This document shows positions 1 through 13,359 of a DNA stretch of 64,000 bases, piece by piece. The position numbers and the translations under genes are program-made. Origin of the DNA: Xestospongia muta (Eukaryota > Porifera > Demospongiae > Haplosclerida > Petrosiidae). Location: positions 20,905,484 through 20,969,483 of the forward strand of contig OY848918.1 in assembly GCA_963693285.1 (NCBI GenBank). The letters are read 5' to 3'. Numbering within the stretch: position 1 is the first letter of the stretch; every line of letters starts with the position of its first letter. The notes under the pieces were generated by a model that was not told the origin of the DNA, did no database searches, and saw only the letters and a program-made list of their open reading frames with translations.

Positions 1-1285
1 TTTTAAATTTGCCATTTCGCCAAATTTTATCGGCCGCCAATAAATCCCGGTATACGGTATAATCCTAACATATCCACAGACTACTAAACTAAATGTTGGT
101 ACAGTAGTACTGTTAGAAGTCTCTTATTAGAGAGGTATTATAATTAATAAAAGACATTTTGGACTCTATTTTGTCTGGACAAGTAATAGGGAGACATGAG
201 AACAGCTAAAATTTCATAAAGCATTAGACTAGTATGGTGTTCTTGTCCATTTGCTTAGAGAGGATGAGTCTGGAGACAAAACCATATAAGACTTGTATAG
301 AAGGAATGTGTTACGGATAGAGCATACTTAGAACTAAACATCTGTTAAGAGAGTTAAAAAAAAAAAAATACTGTTGCGATGTGCACTGATTAGTGATAAT
401 GATCTTTCAAATAGAAGCACAGATGACATTTCTGTGGTCTGCAACATTTTTGCAGACCACAGTAGACTATACGAGTCTAACATGTCCTAGTCCCCAGACC
501 CTTTGTCTCTAAGTGAAGGGACAGACTGTTATTAGACAGCTAAATGACTATGAATATTTTGATATTCTAACTAGAGATCTTATCAGTAGACACAGCTTAG
601 AGTCCTTAATATAATATGATAATAGTTTCATTCACTTTCAAATTTAGTGACAGGATCTGCAGCACAAATTCTTTGGTATTTCACTCATCAGAATAAATTG
701 CTATATTACAATGTCACACCTATATATTAACTGAGAATTAACCAAAATCAGTTTATTTTGGAAGAATTTCCAAAATTAATATTTTTGAAAATGGTTTCTT
801 GTACATGCAGCATTTTATTTTTAAGATATTTAGTTTGACCTTTCTTATAGACAGAGTTTAAACCAGTATATTGTGTGTATTATGTTTGCTAGCAAAACAT
901 ATATTATTAACATATCCACAGAGTAACTATATAATTGTAAATAATGTTCATAATATGTTTTAATAAGTAATGTAGTGTTTATAAGGACTCCATAATTTAA
1001 AATAATTTCAAGTTATTAAAGTAGTCCAATAATGACTATTAATACTTTCATAGTATTATAATGTTAATTTAACTTGTACTAATGTAATTATAGGTTCACT
1101 GACTTCTTTGTAATATCATATATTAGAAATAACTAATATTTTATTAATATACTAATACTACTGTTACTATTGTGATATTGTATGTACTCTTTAAAATTTT
1201 GAATTGTTATTTAATAAATAATTAATAGGTAGATTTTGTAACTGTCATTTGTTAATAACAAACATTATCATCTACTATTATATAG
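1..1285. other. non-coding stretch upstream of first visible exon
   Basis: I see no convincing exon, RNA or element here. It is AT-rich and probably intron or 5' flank of the Ankyrin/Death gene whose first visible exon begins at 1286. That exon starts mid-protein, so upstream exons must lie to the left of the window or be missed here. Confidence 0.5.
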
Positions 1286-4200
1286 GGTTTTGAGAGACCA
1301 CTGATTGCTGCATCTTATCGTGGACACACTGACATTGTGTCTATTCTTCTTCAAAAAAAAGCAAACCCAAATTGCACTAATTATGTAAGTGTTCATATAT
1401 AGTAACAATACTGTTGTAATGTATATATGTATACATTGTACATGTAGGTATACACATGTGAGTTTATTAATGTAATTGTCATGTTGTACTTTTTTTGTTT
1501 TGTTAGCAATATTCTTAAAATTGTGAAAATTAAACCTCAATTTATTAGCATTTCAATGTTATAATATAGGAGATGTTAAAAACAGAGAATTTACTTCCCC
1601 CAGATAATTATGTATAAAGGTCATCTGGTTTCAGTAACGAATATAGATCCACATCAAGTACTGGGCTGATCATTTCTTCATAGCTATTACACAGGGGTAG
1701 TTTTCCATCTTGCTACAATAGAACAGTTACAATAAGGGGTTTCCACTCACTGTAATTAACAGGCTTAATTTTGACCAATGACAGCAACTTGTCTAGCTCA
1801 GCTTTAAGGATGGTTTAAGAGAGAAGACACAGGCTGAAGTCTTCAAAAATTGGGTTTGGGATTTCTCTTCAAGTCCAGTTTAGCAACATGTTGAGTCATT
1901 GTGCCCAACTTGTCTGTGAAGACTTCTTTATTTTTCTCTATGTAATGCCCAGTTGTCTGTCCATAGTAACTCTAGCAGTTGACACATATTATTTTTGGAC
2001 CATTTTGAAACCTTGCTTTTCACCCCTGGTTATATTAAACCCTATAGTATTATGTTTCTCATGGGTTTCCTCTCTCAGGTGTATATGAAGACCTAGTATC
2101 ACTACATATGCTTGAAAAGATGGCTATGTGATAACGTGCATACAACCACATGTACGCATGAATGGGTGTGGCACATTTGATCTAATTTACTTTTGTGGGT
2201 AAATATTTTGTGGTTTGTTTCTCAACCACGAAAACCATGATAATCCCCCCCCCCCCCTCCCCAAAAAAACCCCGCTATATGGTACAGCATGTGTAGTTTT
2301 GACAAATAACATAACAAATGTCATATTAAGTACATGTAAGTCTATCAGTATCAGTACAGAGGAATATTATACTCCCTGAATATTGGAAACCTCATTTACA
2401 ATGACAAATTGTGTGGTCGGAATGAATTCCCATTTAATATCCATTACTTGTTGAATCAAAAAATATGGAAACCTTTTGTATTATATAATAAATGCTTTTT
2501 ACAAGTCATTGTAGCAAAGAGTCATCACTTCTAATGTCCAGTTAATGAATACATTGATAATGGATTAGTAAAATGACAAACGTATAGCTTAATAAAGCTT
2601 TGTAAACCTGTAATGACAGCCCTCACATGCAGGCTTAGTAAAATATATTGATATTATATTGTAAATAATTATGTTAACAGCTTCTTGTAATAATTTTATT
2701 ACTATATATAAACAGAAGCTTAGAATGTTATATAACAGTTACTCTAGTAACACAAACTATCTCTACAATTATACAAGGAAATAATATAACAAAGTTTTTA
2801 TATGTTAAGTTATAGTTTCTAATACATGGCAGTGTTTTTACACTCAGTCTATAAGTATGATGTACCAGTGATTTGTAATGTATGTTGTACTGTCTTCATT
2901 GTTGTCATCAGATAAAGATAACTATGATAGTCACTAAGTCATATGTCCAGCCATTGTCATTGTTTGATGGCTGCTACATGTTGTAAATAGAGTCTCTTTA
3001 CTTCCCTAATCAAGAGTATATTTATATGATATAATTTCCTTAATAATTATTGATACTATATATCAACAAATACATACTGTGAATAATAAATGAACATACT
3101 TAAAACTGATTGATAAAAGAAATTTTGCCAATAACAACCAACTGACAAAGTAGGGCAATATATAAAATGTGATCTCTATAATAAGATATATACCTTATAT
3201 TACGTAACTATCATGAGTGTATCTCTTATTTGTTCATATTTTCTACACTTATCACATTAGTCCCAGCTTATATCCTGATTACTTCAAGAATACATTTATG
3301 GCTTGTAGAGTACATCCTTTTGCTTGATAAGCACTATTTTACTGACATATACTATACACTTACATTATCTATTTCACATATGTGACGTGTCTTAGGGTAT
3401 AAAAGTTGTGAAATGTGATTTCTTTACAGTTCTAATCACAAAACATGATCTCAGTGTCATAAAATAAGATCCTTATCTTGTCTACATGACAATCAATAGA
3501 CAATTACATGTTTTTGGAGTTAAGTTTTTAAATATGATGGTTTCAATCCAACTCGACCAAAATGTTTAGTGTGAAGCATTTGAAGCTAATTCATTTAATA
3601 CCCACAATGTGATGAAATAATCATGTGTATTAGCTTCATTATTAAGAATTAATAAGAAGTGATTATTAAAGTATTGAGTTATATAACATATTCTGTGATA
3701 TGACTTTGATATGACTTCACTACAGAGATAGTGTAGACTATTAATGTGATGTACATGATCTATTATTACTATACATATACTGACAGTACTAATAGTGACA
3801 CTACTAATTATAACATGATATACAAGATATGTGGTAATAATAATGATGATGATTTGTAAATAAACAAATGACTGATACAGCCATGAACAGATATGTAATA
3901 TGAACATTCATACTAAATAAGAATAATGTAGGAATTGCACTGTATACCATTTATTTTAAATTCCAATATCATCAGCTGATTTAATGTTTACTGGAATAGA
4001 ATACTTACATAATATACTCTACTATTCTGTAATCAGTATAGTTCAGATACATATCAGATTGTTATATTAGACATTTTAGTAGTGTTTTTGAGTGAGCTTT
4101 GTACATTAATGTACATGTCATGTTTATACATGTAATATAACTAGTACTCTAATTATTTTACTATACTACATACATACTAGTGATGTGTCCATTACAGTCT

Positions 4201-7200
4201 CAATGCAATCAACTTCCATTACAATATTGGATCATTTCAACATTATCATTACATTTACTTCAACAAAAGTACAGTACCAATTTACTTCCTTAGAAGGCTT
4301 AAACTAACAATGAAATGGAAGTAAATATGCTCTTTCAATGTGTTAGTGAATTCTGTCATTTTTAAAGTTTTCACATACAATTTCTTGTAGGATCAAGAAT
4401 GCTTTTAGAATCTAGATACACCTCTTTGCAGTTAAAGTGTGAAAAGACTAATGTGATTTCGAAAGTTCATCATGAACACAAAGCCTTGTACAACACAAAA
4501 TTGTTTGCTTTGACAGAATGCTTTGTGTTACAAGCTTAAAGTATCTCATATAGCTGTAGCTATCATAGGTGAGATGTATCTCCAAGAATGTATCTCTCTT
4601 TCTAAAATTTGGTGACAATCATCAAGTCAGGTCAATATTGGGAGAATTTTTACAGATATGGTATCAGTAGAACAAATTGATTTTTGTTGCAATAGATAAA
4701 CAAGTAGTAAATTAATTTATTATAAACATTTGAAGTTAATGTACATAAATTTTAATACTTACAGCCAGAAATGTTTACATTATAGGTTGTATCACAGATT
4801 ATACTATGACCTGGTTGAGTTAAGCTACACAGACATGTAAATAACTCAGCCTTTTTACGTACTATCCATATGGGACCTGCACGAATCAATTCAGCGTACA
4901 AATGCGCATTTTATAAATAAAATGTGGCTCTCTAGTGCTACAAAAAAGTAACAACTATAATCTCCATACATTTTCAATGGCATACTTTCATCAAACTTCA
5001 AATTCCACACCTTCGAATAACACTATTCATTTTAAGAAGTCAGCCGTGTGTCACGTGTCAATTCAAAATTACAGTTCTAATTAAATGAACAGATGTTCTA
5101 TTATAACAATCATTAATTCATTATTATTAAAATAATAATCAGGTCTTGTCTTTTGCAATTTAAGACAGCTGTAAAGCCACCATAGTTCTTAAAAGAACCT
5201 TTTAACAATGGAGAAAGACTGAGAATGCATAGAAATATTCGTCATCAAAACTATCTCAATGCTGGCACATAAACTCTTGTGGTATCAGCAGTTTATGTAA
5301 GAGGTCCTTGAGTCCATTGATGTCTGTTGAGTTTCTTGAAATAGTCATTGACATTCACAACAACCTCCTTTTTTGTGACCTTAGTCTTTTTTCCCTTTGC
5401 ATCTTCATGAGCATGAGAGAAAATGTGGTCTGTTCACATGACATTCACATGAACGAATAATGAATAACACTAAAATGTACTTCAGTGCTAAGTACATATA
5501 AGCCATATATTATAAGATGAAATAATCATAAATACTGACAATTATTTTTTACAGGCAAATTATATTCCTCTTCATTGGGCTGCTTACTTTGGCTATTTTG
5601 ATGTAGCTGATGTGCTAATAAAATCTGGTGCATTATTGGATGCTATTGACAATGTAAGTGTCTTCATTATAAAACATCTTGTTATTATACATGACTGTAT
5701 TTTGTATGTAATGTTGTTATGTAATTTATGTAATTATGTAGTTATTTGTGGTTTTGTCACTTCATATAACTACATATTATCACAATATAAACAAAATGGC
5801 TACATTTACTATAACCCTAGCATTAACTAGTCGCTATTTTAATTACTTGTAGTCCATTATATAAGCTAAATTGTTTGACACTCTCAGTAGCAACAAAGCT
5901 AATATACAGGACACTGTTTATTTCTTTGAATAATATACTCTGTCATTTCATATTGAGAGGTTTGTGTGATATATATTACATAAGAAGTGTATTTTTCAAA
6001 CTACTGTTCATATTATAGTATGTCCAAGTTGAGTTGGGCCACCCTGACATGTAAATAACTTTGTCGTTTTACATGCTATCTGCATAGAACTTGCACCAAT
6101 TAATTCAGCTCACAAACACGCTATTTATATATAAAATTTGGCTCTCTAGCGCTACAAGAAAGTATCAAACTAAAAAACTCCATACATTTTCAATGGCATA
6201 CCTTTGACATACTTCGAATTGCACACCCTCGAGTATTTAATTAAAATCTCTTCTCACCTTGAGAAGTCAACCATTTGTCACGTGGCAATTCAATATTATA
6301 GTTCTAATTATACGAACAAATTTTTATTGTAAATTCATTGAAATAATTATCAGGTATTGTCTTTAGTGAATTTTGGGCAGCTATAAAGCCACCATGGTTT
6401 TGAAAAAACCTTTTTACAAAGAATGAAGACTGAGGATGCCTAAAACGTCATCAAAACTATCATGAGATTGATCAGAACCATCAGACTCATCTGATCACTT
6501 CCAACTCGAATAATGAACTCATCCACTAATTTTTCATAGAGGCCATCATTAGACCAATAGTGGTCTTCAAAGTGGATCTTAACATGTTCAACGAGGCTTT
6601 TCCAATGGTCAGGTGTCACAACATAAAAACCCTCCCATGCCAGCTGCTCTACCTCACGGAGATTGAATGCATGAGCATTGGCCTTGATGTGACCTTTAAC
6701 CTGTGCCCATGTCCACTCAATAGGATTGAGAGTGCAGTGAGCAACAGGAAGTCGGACCACCTCGTGGCCTACATTATGTACAGATTAATAAATAAAATGG
6801 CATCTTGACAGAGTACGTACCAGCAGCAGTGGCCATGTCATCAACAACATAGCGAGGAGTAGGTTTCAATCTTTGTATGATGCTATATAATTCAGCTTTC
6901 AAGGCATTTGTTGGGAATTCAATTCCCTTTGCCTGAAGCCAATCTTGCATCCTTTGCTTTGTCCAACTTTTGACTGGGTCAGGGTCACTACAACAACTAT
7001 GATATGAGGCATTATCCATGACAATAAGACTGTTAAGTTGAACATTAGGGAGAAGTTTGGTAGTAAACCACTCCTCAAATTGATCATCAGTCATCTCATC
7101 ATGGTAATCGCCAGTATTTTTTTTGGATCAATATATAAGGTGGTGTTGGGAATCCAACCAGTCTCACTACCAGCTCCAAGAATAATAAGCCGTGCACCCT

Positions 7201-10200
7201 TCCCTGGAGGCCTTCTTATACTGCCAAGAGTTTCATCAGTCACATCATCTCTCTCCACCCAAGCACAATCCTTACCATTGTGAGGATTGGCTCAGGTTTC
7301 ATCAAGGTAAACAACTGGCCTATTCTCTTGATGGTTATTGATCATTCGACGAAGGTAAGCATGCCTCTGTTCCATAATACAAGGTTGTTTGTAGTAACGG
7401 CATCTGTCATCCATTTTCTTATGTCTATGAAGTACAATATTAATAGACATCATAAAAAAGTTATGGTGATTCACTTGAAACTAATTTCCTTTAACAAAAT
7501 GTGAAGGGTTGACCTCTGACCGTGAAAGAGGCTATCCTCTTTTAAAACAACAAACAACTTGGCAAGTGTCACATGTTCTTTCGCCTGATAGAGGTGGTAG
7601 ATTCTTCGTCTGATGGCTTCATGATCAAAATCATCAACTAGCAGGGGTCTGGAAAATCTATATCTCTTTGTTGGAGTAGAAAACGCAGCTCCACCAGGGT
7701 CAGCTTTCTCTTTCCATCTTGATGGAGGTACGTGAAACCCCCGTAGCATCACAGGTTCTTTTGAGAGGCCCTTGAGTCCCCTGACGCCTACTGGCTTCCT
7801 CAAAATAGTCATAGACATTCGCAACAACCTCCTTTGTTTGTGATCTAAGTCTCTTCCCTCTTTGCATTTTCACAAGCACGAAAGACAACGTAGTCTGTTT
7901 GAATGACATTCACGTGAACAAATAATGAATAACATTAAAATGTGCTTTAGTGCTAATTTCATTAATTAGGTAAGAAAATACCTCACCTTACATTCCATGC
8001 ATGCAACAGCTTTTTTTTAATGAAGGGCCCAACTCAACTCGGACAGAGTATAATCATTATGATAACATATTAATAGCAAGTAACAACAAATGATACAGTA
8101 CATCACTCACAAAATCATTAACTCACTATTACCACAACCAACTATTTAGTGTGTTTCTGTCATTTCTTACACCAAACTTCTTGTATACAATCAATAAACA
8201 TTGCATTGTGTATTGTGAAACATACACCTGAGACATATTAACATGTGACCATAAATATGATAATTGTACCTAACATGTAAACAAGTGCTTGCATTGAAAG
8301 CATTGCTATATGCCCATCTTGAACAAGAAGTCAATGGAATTTGGTAATCATAAGCTAATCATTGAGCTTCTGATATACCAAATTTAGTGACTTACTCTTA
8401 AAGGTGACCACAAAGCAACTATTTATATGCAAGCATTCGCTCTAAATTCGTTTGTGTGTTACATACCATTCTTGTATTTTTGGTCACATATGGTCTTAAT
8501 AGTTGTCAGTGTTATTACTTTAGACACTCCATTTATGTAATAATTGAAAATGGATTTTAATTATGTATAAGAAAGTTGTCATAGATATTATGACTTTTGT
8601 GCATATGTCATCACCTCTTGTCATGTATTCATTTGAACACATTAAGTCATTGTAGTAATTTGTACGTTGTGAAAATGAAGTTAGTTAAAGTAAAAACATA
8701 TGTTAAGTGGTGTTCTAAAATTGATGATAAGAAGTTTATCAGACAATAAATGCTCTAATTATGTTTATTTACTGTATATCATATATAATAATATCTTTGA
8801 GTTAATGATGCTAATGGCTTTAATGATGTACTCCTGTTTACATACCTTTTTTAACAAAAAGGCTCCTCATTGTGTAGTTATGAGGTATAAATATGCAACA
8901 TTAGTAAGCAACACATCATGTTGTAGGAGTTAACATAGTTAATATCAGTAATAATACTTAGTTATAATATACTTGATGTAATGAGTAGATACTTTGTGTA
9001 CATAATATAATGATAATATGACTGGAAGGATATGTCCTATGTTTTCATATATGTGTATGATTATTGTATAAATTAATAAATGAGTTTTTAGTAAACACTA
9101 ACATTATTGTATTTATTATAATATCAATAACAATTAGATATAATGCTTAAGATAAGTGATATTATTTCATTATATAGTATGGTGACACACCATTACATGA
9201 CGCATGCTCTGAGGGTAAACTGGAATGCATCAAATTACTCTTATCAAATGGAGCTGATGCTACCATTAAGAACAATCAAGGTAAAACACCTGCAGACAAA
9301 GTTATACCTGATGACATTAACAGAGCTACTATATTACATTTGATTGAAGAAGCCAAAAAAGGTAATGTAATTCATCACAATAGACATGTACTTATAGTGT
9401 AAGTGATACTAGTATATGAGTATGAGTATCTTATGAAACTACTGCTACCACAATCCAGCTAATTGAATAGATCATAACAATGTTTGTACATACATGTAAT
9501 AACATCTTTAGTATTTTTTTAATGTCAGTATATTTTGATGTTACATTATGATACATATATTAGTAACATATGTATAGTATTGATCTCTAAAGCTTGATTG
9601 CAAATAAAACAAACTTGTAGATTATGTACAAGAAAACAATGATGATGGGCATTTATTAGAATGCATTTTTTAACTATTATACAGTATTACAAAACACAGG
9701 CATACATTATTTATCTTTTGTTATCTTCATCCCTTGATATGACTAATATTATAATATGGTCGTTTGGAATTAGAATTATAGCTAATCACAATTCAGTGAA
9801 CAGCAAGTTAGCATGTAAGCTACCACAACTCAAAATTTGTTCCTCAAGCATTTTTATACAGAATTGCACTCTCTGTGGCTTGGTTATGAGTAAGATAGCA
9901 GTGACAGTTAGATGTTACATGTTATCTGATAGATATTAAAACTTTGAACTATATTATGTATATGAATATCTATTTGTTGTGACAATGTATTACATATTCT
10001 GATTTTTACTCAAATAGTCATTAGTAGAATCTGTTTATTTATTGTCAGTTATACAATACAAAACATCTTTGTGATGTCTAGTGGTAATACTATCATATCA
10101 GTTCATTCTTGTAATAGCTATTTATTAATAGTCTTGTCTTGTCTAAAGTTGTCTTTAACTTTAAGCTGTTTTGTTTCAATAGAAGATGAAACTTTTGTAT

Positions 10201-13020
10201 TATTAAATTGTGTTTTCTTTCTGTTCATATTCCTACAGATTATTCTAAGTTACTTGACAAAGCTCTTGATGAAGGAAAAATTACAGCAAAATACTCAAAG
10301 ATGGCAATGTCAGGAGCTCCAGGAACAGGAAAATCGTCGGCTATGAACCTTTTGCTGAATCAGCCACCTCCACAAAGTCATCACAGTACTCCCGTAACAA
10401 CTGCTCCAGAGATAAGAAAGGTAGAGACGACCAGTGTCATCACTGAATCTGATCCAGCAACTTCATCCAACACCCAAATATGGGGCAAAGTAGACCGGTC
10501 GTCATTCAAAAACATGCTTGCTAGAACAGTAAAAAGTATGTTACAGTCAACTGCATCTGAATCTATTACTCCTTCAGCTCATAATGACGAGAGTGAGTCA
10601 TCATCTGATGATGATGGATCACAAAATTCTTCTTCATCAATGGATAAACCACAATCAGGTGAAGTCATCTCTCTGGAGTCACCATGTCCACCTTTATCAA
10701 CAGCCACAACAGAGTTTGTCAAAATTTTACCTATTGTAGAGGAGTCACCTGAGCTTTACAACACCCACTGGATACACTGTATTGACTCTGGTGGACAGGC
10801 AGCATTCCTGGATATAGCTCCTGTATTTTTACGTTATAATCCAGTCAGCATACTTACACAAAAACTAAATGAGAAGCTTGATGACCAGCCTAAATTCTAC
10901 TTTAGCTTCAAAGGTCAACAACTTAATGTACCAGTGGAGCGACAAATTACAAATTTACAACTACTCGAGTCTTCCTTTCGTTCGCTAGCATCCATAGATC
11001 AGCCTAATTTGCGCAAAATTCACGTCAAGTTTTCACATCTTGAGCCTTCCCTTCTTGTTCTTGGCACATTTTATGATAAAATAGCAGAATGTGAGGGCGA
11101 GTCTTTGCAGCAAAAGAATGAACGTTTGTGGTCTACTTTAAAACAGTTTCGAGATGTACGTATGAATTATTGCGAAAAGGAAAAGCAGATAATATTTCCT
11201 CTCAACACAACAGCCAGAGGTGAGTCAGAAAAGAAGATTGCAGAGAAAATCCGTACAATTGTTTGCCAATCTTACATTGAGGCAGAAATTCCAATACGAT
11301 GGTACCTGTTTCAGCTTGAATTATATGATCTTCAGGAGAATACAAAATCAATGGTTGTCAGTAAGAGGGAATGCTTGAGAATAGGGTTTGCAATTAGGAT
11401 GAATGGAAATGAGGTAGAAGCTGCACTGATGTACTACCATGATATGACCATTTTCCTATATTTTCCTGCTGTATTACCTGATGTGGTTTTCCTCCATCCG
11501 CAACCCCTTTTTAATAAACTATCAGAAATTATCAGCATCTCCTTTACCGATGCCACCACTTATTTAGATGAATTGAATATTATTCTTCCACCAAAAGCTC
11601 ATGTACAACTAAAAACAGAAGGTATTTTTACTCGTGACCTCCTTGATCGTTTTCCTGATGGATTTTCAACAGAGTTTACAGCTGATGACTTCTTGAAGTT
11701 AATGGAAGATATCTTCATTATAGCTCCTTTACCAGAGAAAGGCAAGTTCTTTTTACCCTGTGTTTTGCCTACTACTTCTAACTTGGAGAATATAGGAAGC
11801 TCCTTTACAAAAGTCACAGATGCTCTTGTTTTAACTTGGGATATGAAACCTATACCTCAAGGAATCTTTCCTGCTCTAGCTGTTAATCTTGTTAACCGAC
11901 AAAAGTCACCAAAATTTGATCTTTATCGACCTCTAATGTCTGATGAGCCTTCAGAGGAACTACTACAATATCGTAATGCTATCCAGTTACTGTGTCTTGA
12001 TTTAGGAGGAGGAGTTTTACTTGTTGATGCTATCTACTCTCTAGATGTATACTACAGTGGCCCTTCAGAAAATTGTTCACTTATTCGAAACGCTATTCTC
12101 GAAGGCATTGGAGATGTGGTTAAAAAATTTCAGTATAAGCCAATTCTTTCGTTACCTCAAGAGCGTTTTTATTGCTCAATGTGTGCTTCTTGTGCTAAAC
12201 ATCTCTGTCGCCCAGATGAAGGCAAGAAAATTCTTACTTGTTGCAGAGATCCTCGAATAACAGCACGTATTGATCAATCACGACAACTACCATGGATTGC
12301 AGTAGACCTGTTAGTAGAAGACGTGAAAGTACAAGGTTAATTTTTACTTGTATTGATATTTTTGTACACAAATATTTGGTAAAAGGAACATTAGCATTGC
12401 AAGAGTGACTTACATGTATACCTAAGTAATGTAAACTGATTTTTTTTTTATATATTCAGTTTTACTCTGATGCTAGAAACACGACCTCAGTCTGTAAATA
12501 TGTCATCACTTTAGTATATTGTAGAAAGAAGCCCTACCAAATATAACACCTGCCATATTACTACTATTAAAAAATAAATTGTATACAATTAAACTTTTAA
12601 GAATATTTTAATAATATACTTAAAAGAGCCAATGACATCTCTGTTAGACTCTATGATGTAAAGGTTATATTTATTATTAAATCTTTTATTTCTAATGTAG
12701 ATGATCTCACTTGCATCCTAAAGAAGAAACCAAAGCTTGTAGAGCTTGTGAGTCTTTTGACAGATATTGAGTATGAGTGGGACAAGATAGGCATCGCTTT
12801 AGAAGTAGAAGATCGTGTCCTATGTGGTTTAAATCGAAGTCATGATGATAACACAACAAAACTTATTACAGTCTTACGAAGTTGGATGGATACATTTCCA
12901 TCAAGAAGTACCTGGGATGTTGTTCTTGCTGCAGTAGAAGGCCCAATTGTGAAACATCCCTCCACTGCTTTAAAGATTCGAAAGTTTTTAGCCAAACCAG
13001 AGGTCCAGTCAAAATATTAA
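1286..13020 (+). CDS. Ankyrin - P-loop NTPase - COR-like - Death domain protein (5' partial)
   Basis: Exons are 1286-1384, 5555-5653, 9178-9361, 10239-12335 and 12701-13020. All junctions keep phase (0, 0, 1, 1) and all but one donor is a standard GTAAGT/GTAATG; the fourth is GTTAAT. The first three exons each encode one Ankyrin repeat (PLIAASYRGHTDIV, PLHWAAYFG, TPLHDACSEGKL), exons 1 and 2 being exactly 33 residues. Exon 4 has a Walker A motif GAPGTGKS (10313-10336), a Ser/Asp-rich linker, DSGGQ (10784-10798) like a GTPase switch II, GTFYDK like a G4 motif, then a COR-like stretch (YYHDMTIFLYFP, LHPQPLF) and a Cys-rich tail. Exon 5 is a Death domain ending in TAA. The domain order is that of DAPK1 without the kinase, so a role in cell-death or stress signalling is an inference. 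The gene lacks its 5' end in this window and hosts transposons in introns 1 and 2. Confidence 0.85.
1385..5554. other. intron 1 of the Ankyrin/Death gene
   Basis: About 4.2 kb between two Ankyrin exons. It contains a poly-C run (around 2246-2259) and, at 4802-5492, a deletion derivative of the Tc1/mariner-like element found intact-length in intron 2. Short open frames near 1888 and 3566 look like chance and show no recognisable domain. Confidence 0.6.
4802..5492. mobile_element. internally deleted Tc1/mariner-like element (non-autonomous copy)
   Basis: The left end (GACCTGGTTGAGTTAAGC) and following 300 bases match the left end of the element at 6018. The sequence then jumps to the region matching the transposase N-terminus (GAGGTCCTTGAGTCC near 5300, CAACAACCTCC near 5360) and stops near GTGCTAAGTAC. 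Most of the transposase and the right terminal repeat are missing. Its neighbour in the next intron is the likely relative. Confidence 0.75.
6018..8048 (-). mobile_element. Tc1/mariner-like DNA transposon with TA flanks
   Basis: The ends are inverted copies: left GTATGTCCAAGTTGAGTT and right, reversed, CTCTGTCCGAGTTGAGTT, both followed by GGGCC and both bordered by TA, the target site of the Tc1/mariner/IS630 group. The 2.03 kb between them carries a degraded transposase on the minus strand. The element lies in intron 2 of the Ankyrin/Death gene, antisense to it. Confidence 0.85.
6440..7861 (-). pseudogene. Tc1/mariner-IS630-like DDE transposase, frameshifted
   Basis: Read right to left. The N-terminus has a helix-turn-helix-like stretch (KRTCDATGVSRTSI) after a basic start (MQRGKRLRSQTK). 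Then follow YLDET (first Asp, near 7301), VMDNASYHS (second Asp, near 7015) and LNPIEWTWAQVK (Glu, near 6716), the order and context of a DDE_3-type catalytic core. An intron at 6769-6820 (GTACGT...ATGTAG, 52 bases) splices AAG to HEVVRLP in frame. The frame changes several times (around 7720, 7475 and 7290), so the copy is dead. The second Asp and the Glu are separated by roughly 80 residues once the intron is removed, longer than the usual 34-41. Confidence 0.75.
8060..9177. other. distal part of intron 2
   Basis: No coding sequence is seen. A stretch at about 8070-8160 (ATGATACAGTACATCACT, TATTACCACAACCA) recurs at about 29610-29690, upstream of the truncated paralogue, showing that the two loci once shared this intron. 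Confidence 0.6.
9362..10238. other. intron 3 of the Ankyrin/Death gene
   Basis: AT-rich. I recognise no element or exon in it. The open frame near 9661 carries no known motif. Confidence 0.5.
10239..12335 (+). CDS. central exon: P-loop, linker, COR-like region, Cys-rich tail
   Basis: A single exon of about 2.1 kb with no stop. The acceptor is a pyrimidine tract ending TCCTACAG, and the joining codon G|AT gives Asp, matching the phase-1 end of the Ankyrin exon at 9361. Order: Walker A near the start, an acidic Ser-rich low-complexity linker, DSGGQ, a helix-rich stretch, GTFYDK, NTTARGE, the COR-like region near 11365-11530, then CSMCASC...LTCC just before the exon end. An in-frame TAA immediately follows the GTTAAT donor, so the unspliced product would lack the Death domain. 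The downstream paralogue at 32267 aligns to this exon from GTFYDK onward. Confidence 0.85.
12701..13020 (+). CDS. terminal Death-domain exon
   Basis: The acceptor is TTTCTAATGTAG. The first codon, completed by the G of the previous exon, is Asp. The exon encodes a six-helix-like segment with the Death-domain signature: W in EWDKIGIAL, LRSWMD near the middle, STWDVVLAAVEG, and LKIRKFL at the end. The stop TAA is at 13018-13020. The equivalent exon in the paralogue is 33885-34157, with the same motif order. Confidence 0.85.
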
Positions 13021-13359
13021 GTAAAATAGTGTTATACACATGTACAATTTTAGTTTTAGCAGAACCCTTTTAGATTTTTTGAGAACAAATTTTATTTTGT
13101 ATTTTAATTGTTTTAGCTAAAATTTTCTTAATAGTTTGTAGTTACTACTTCTGACAATATTATTTTTGGTATGATTATTTAGAGTATTTTTTGAATAATT
13201 AGTTAATGTTATATGTATTGTTTTTTCTATTGTTATAATATTGTTATACCATATGAATATGTTTGTATAATGATTTGCTAAGTCTATTGTATTGCGACTG
13301 TATTTATCTATAACTGCTCTTGTAGATTTTTTTTCACTTTTTCTTTAAAAAAGGTTTAT

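Noticed and set aside
1268..1540. minus-strand open frame of 90 codons
   Set aside because: It lies antisense to an Ankyrin exon with good splice sites and has low-complexity composition.
3566..3907. minus-strand open frame of 113 codons inside intron 1
   Set aside because: Ile/His-rich chance translation of AT-rich DNA; no domain and no neighbouring exon.
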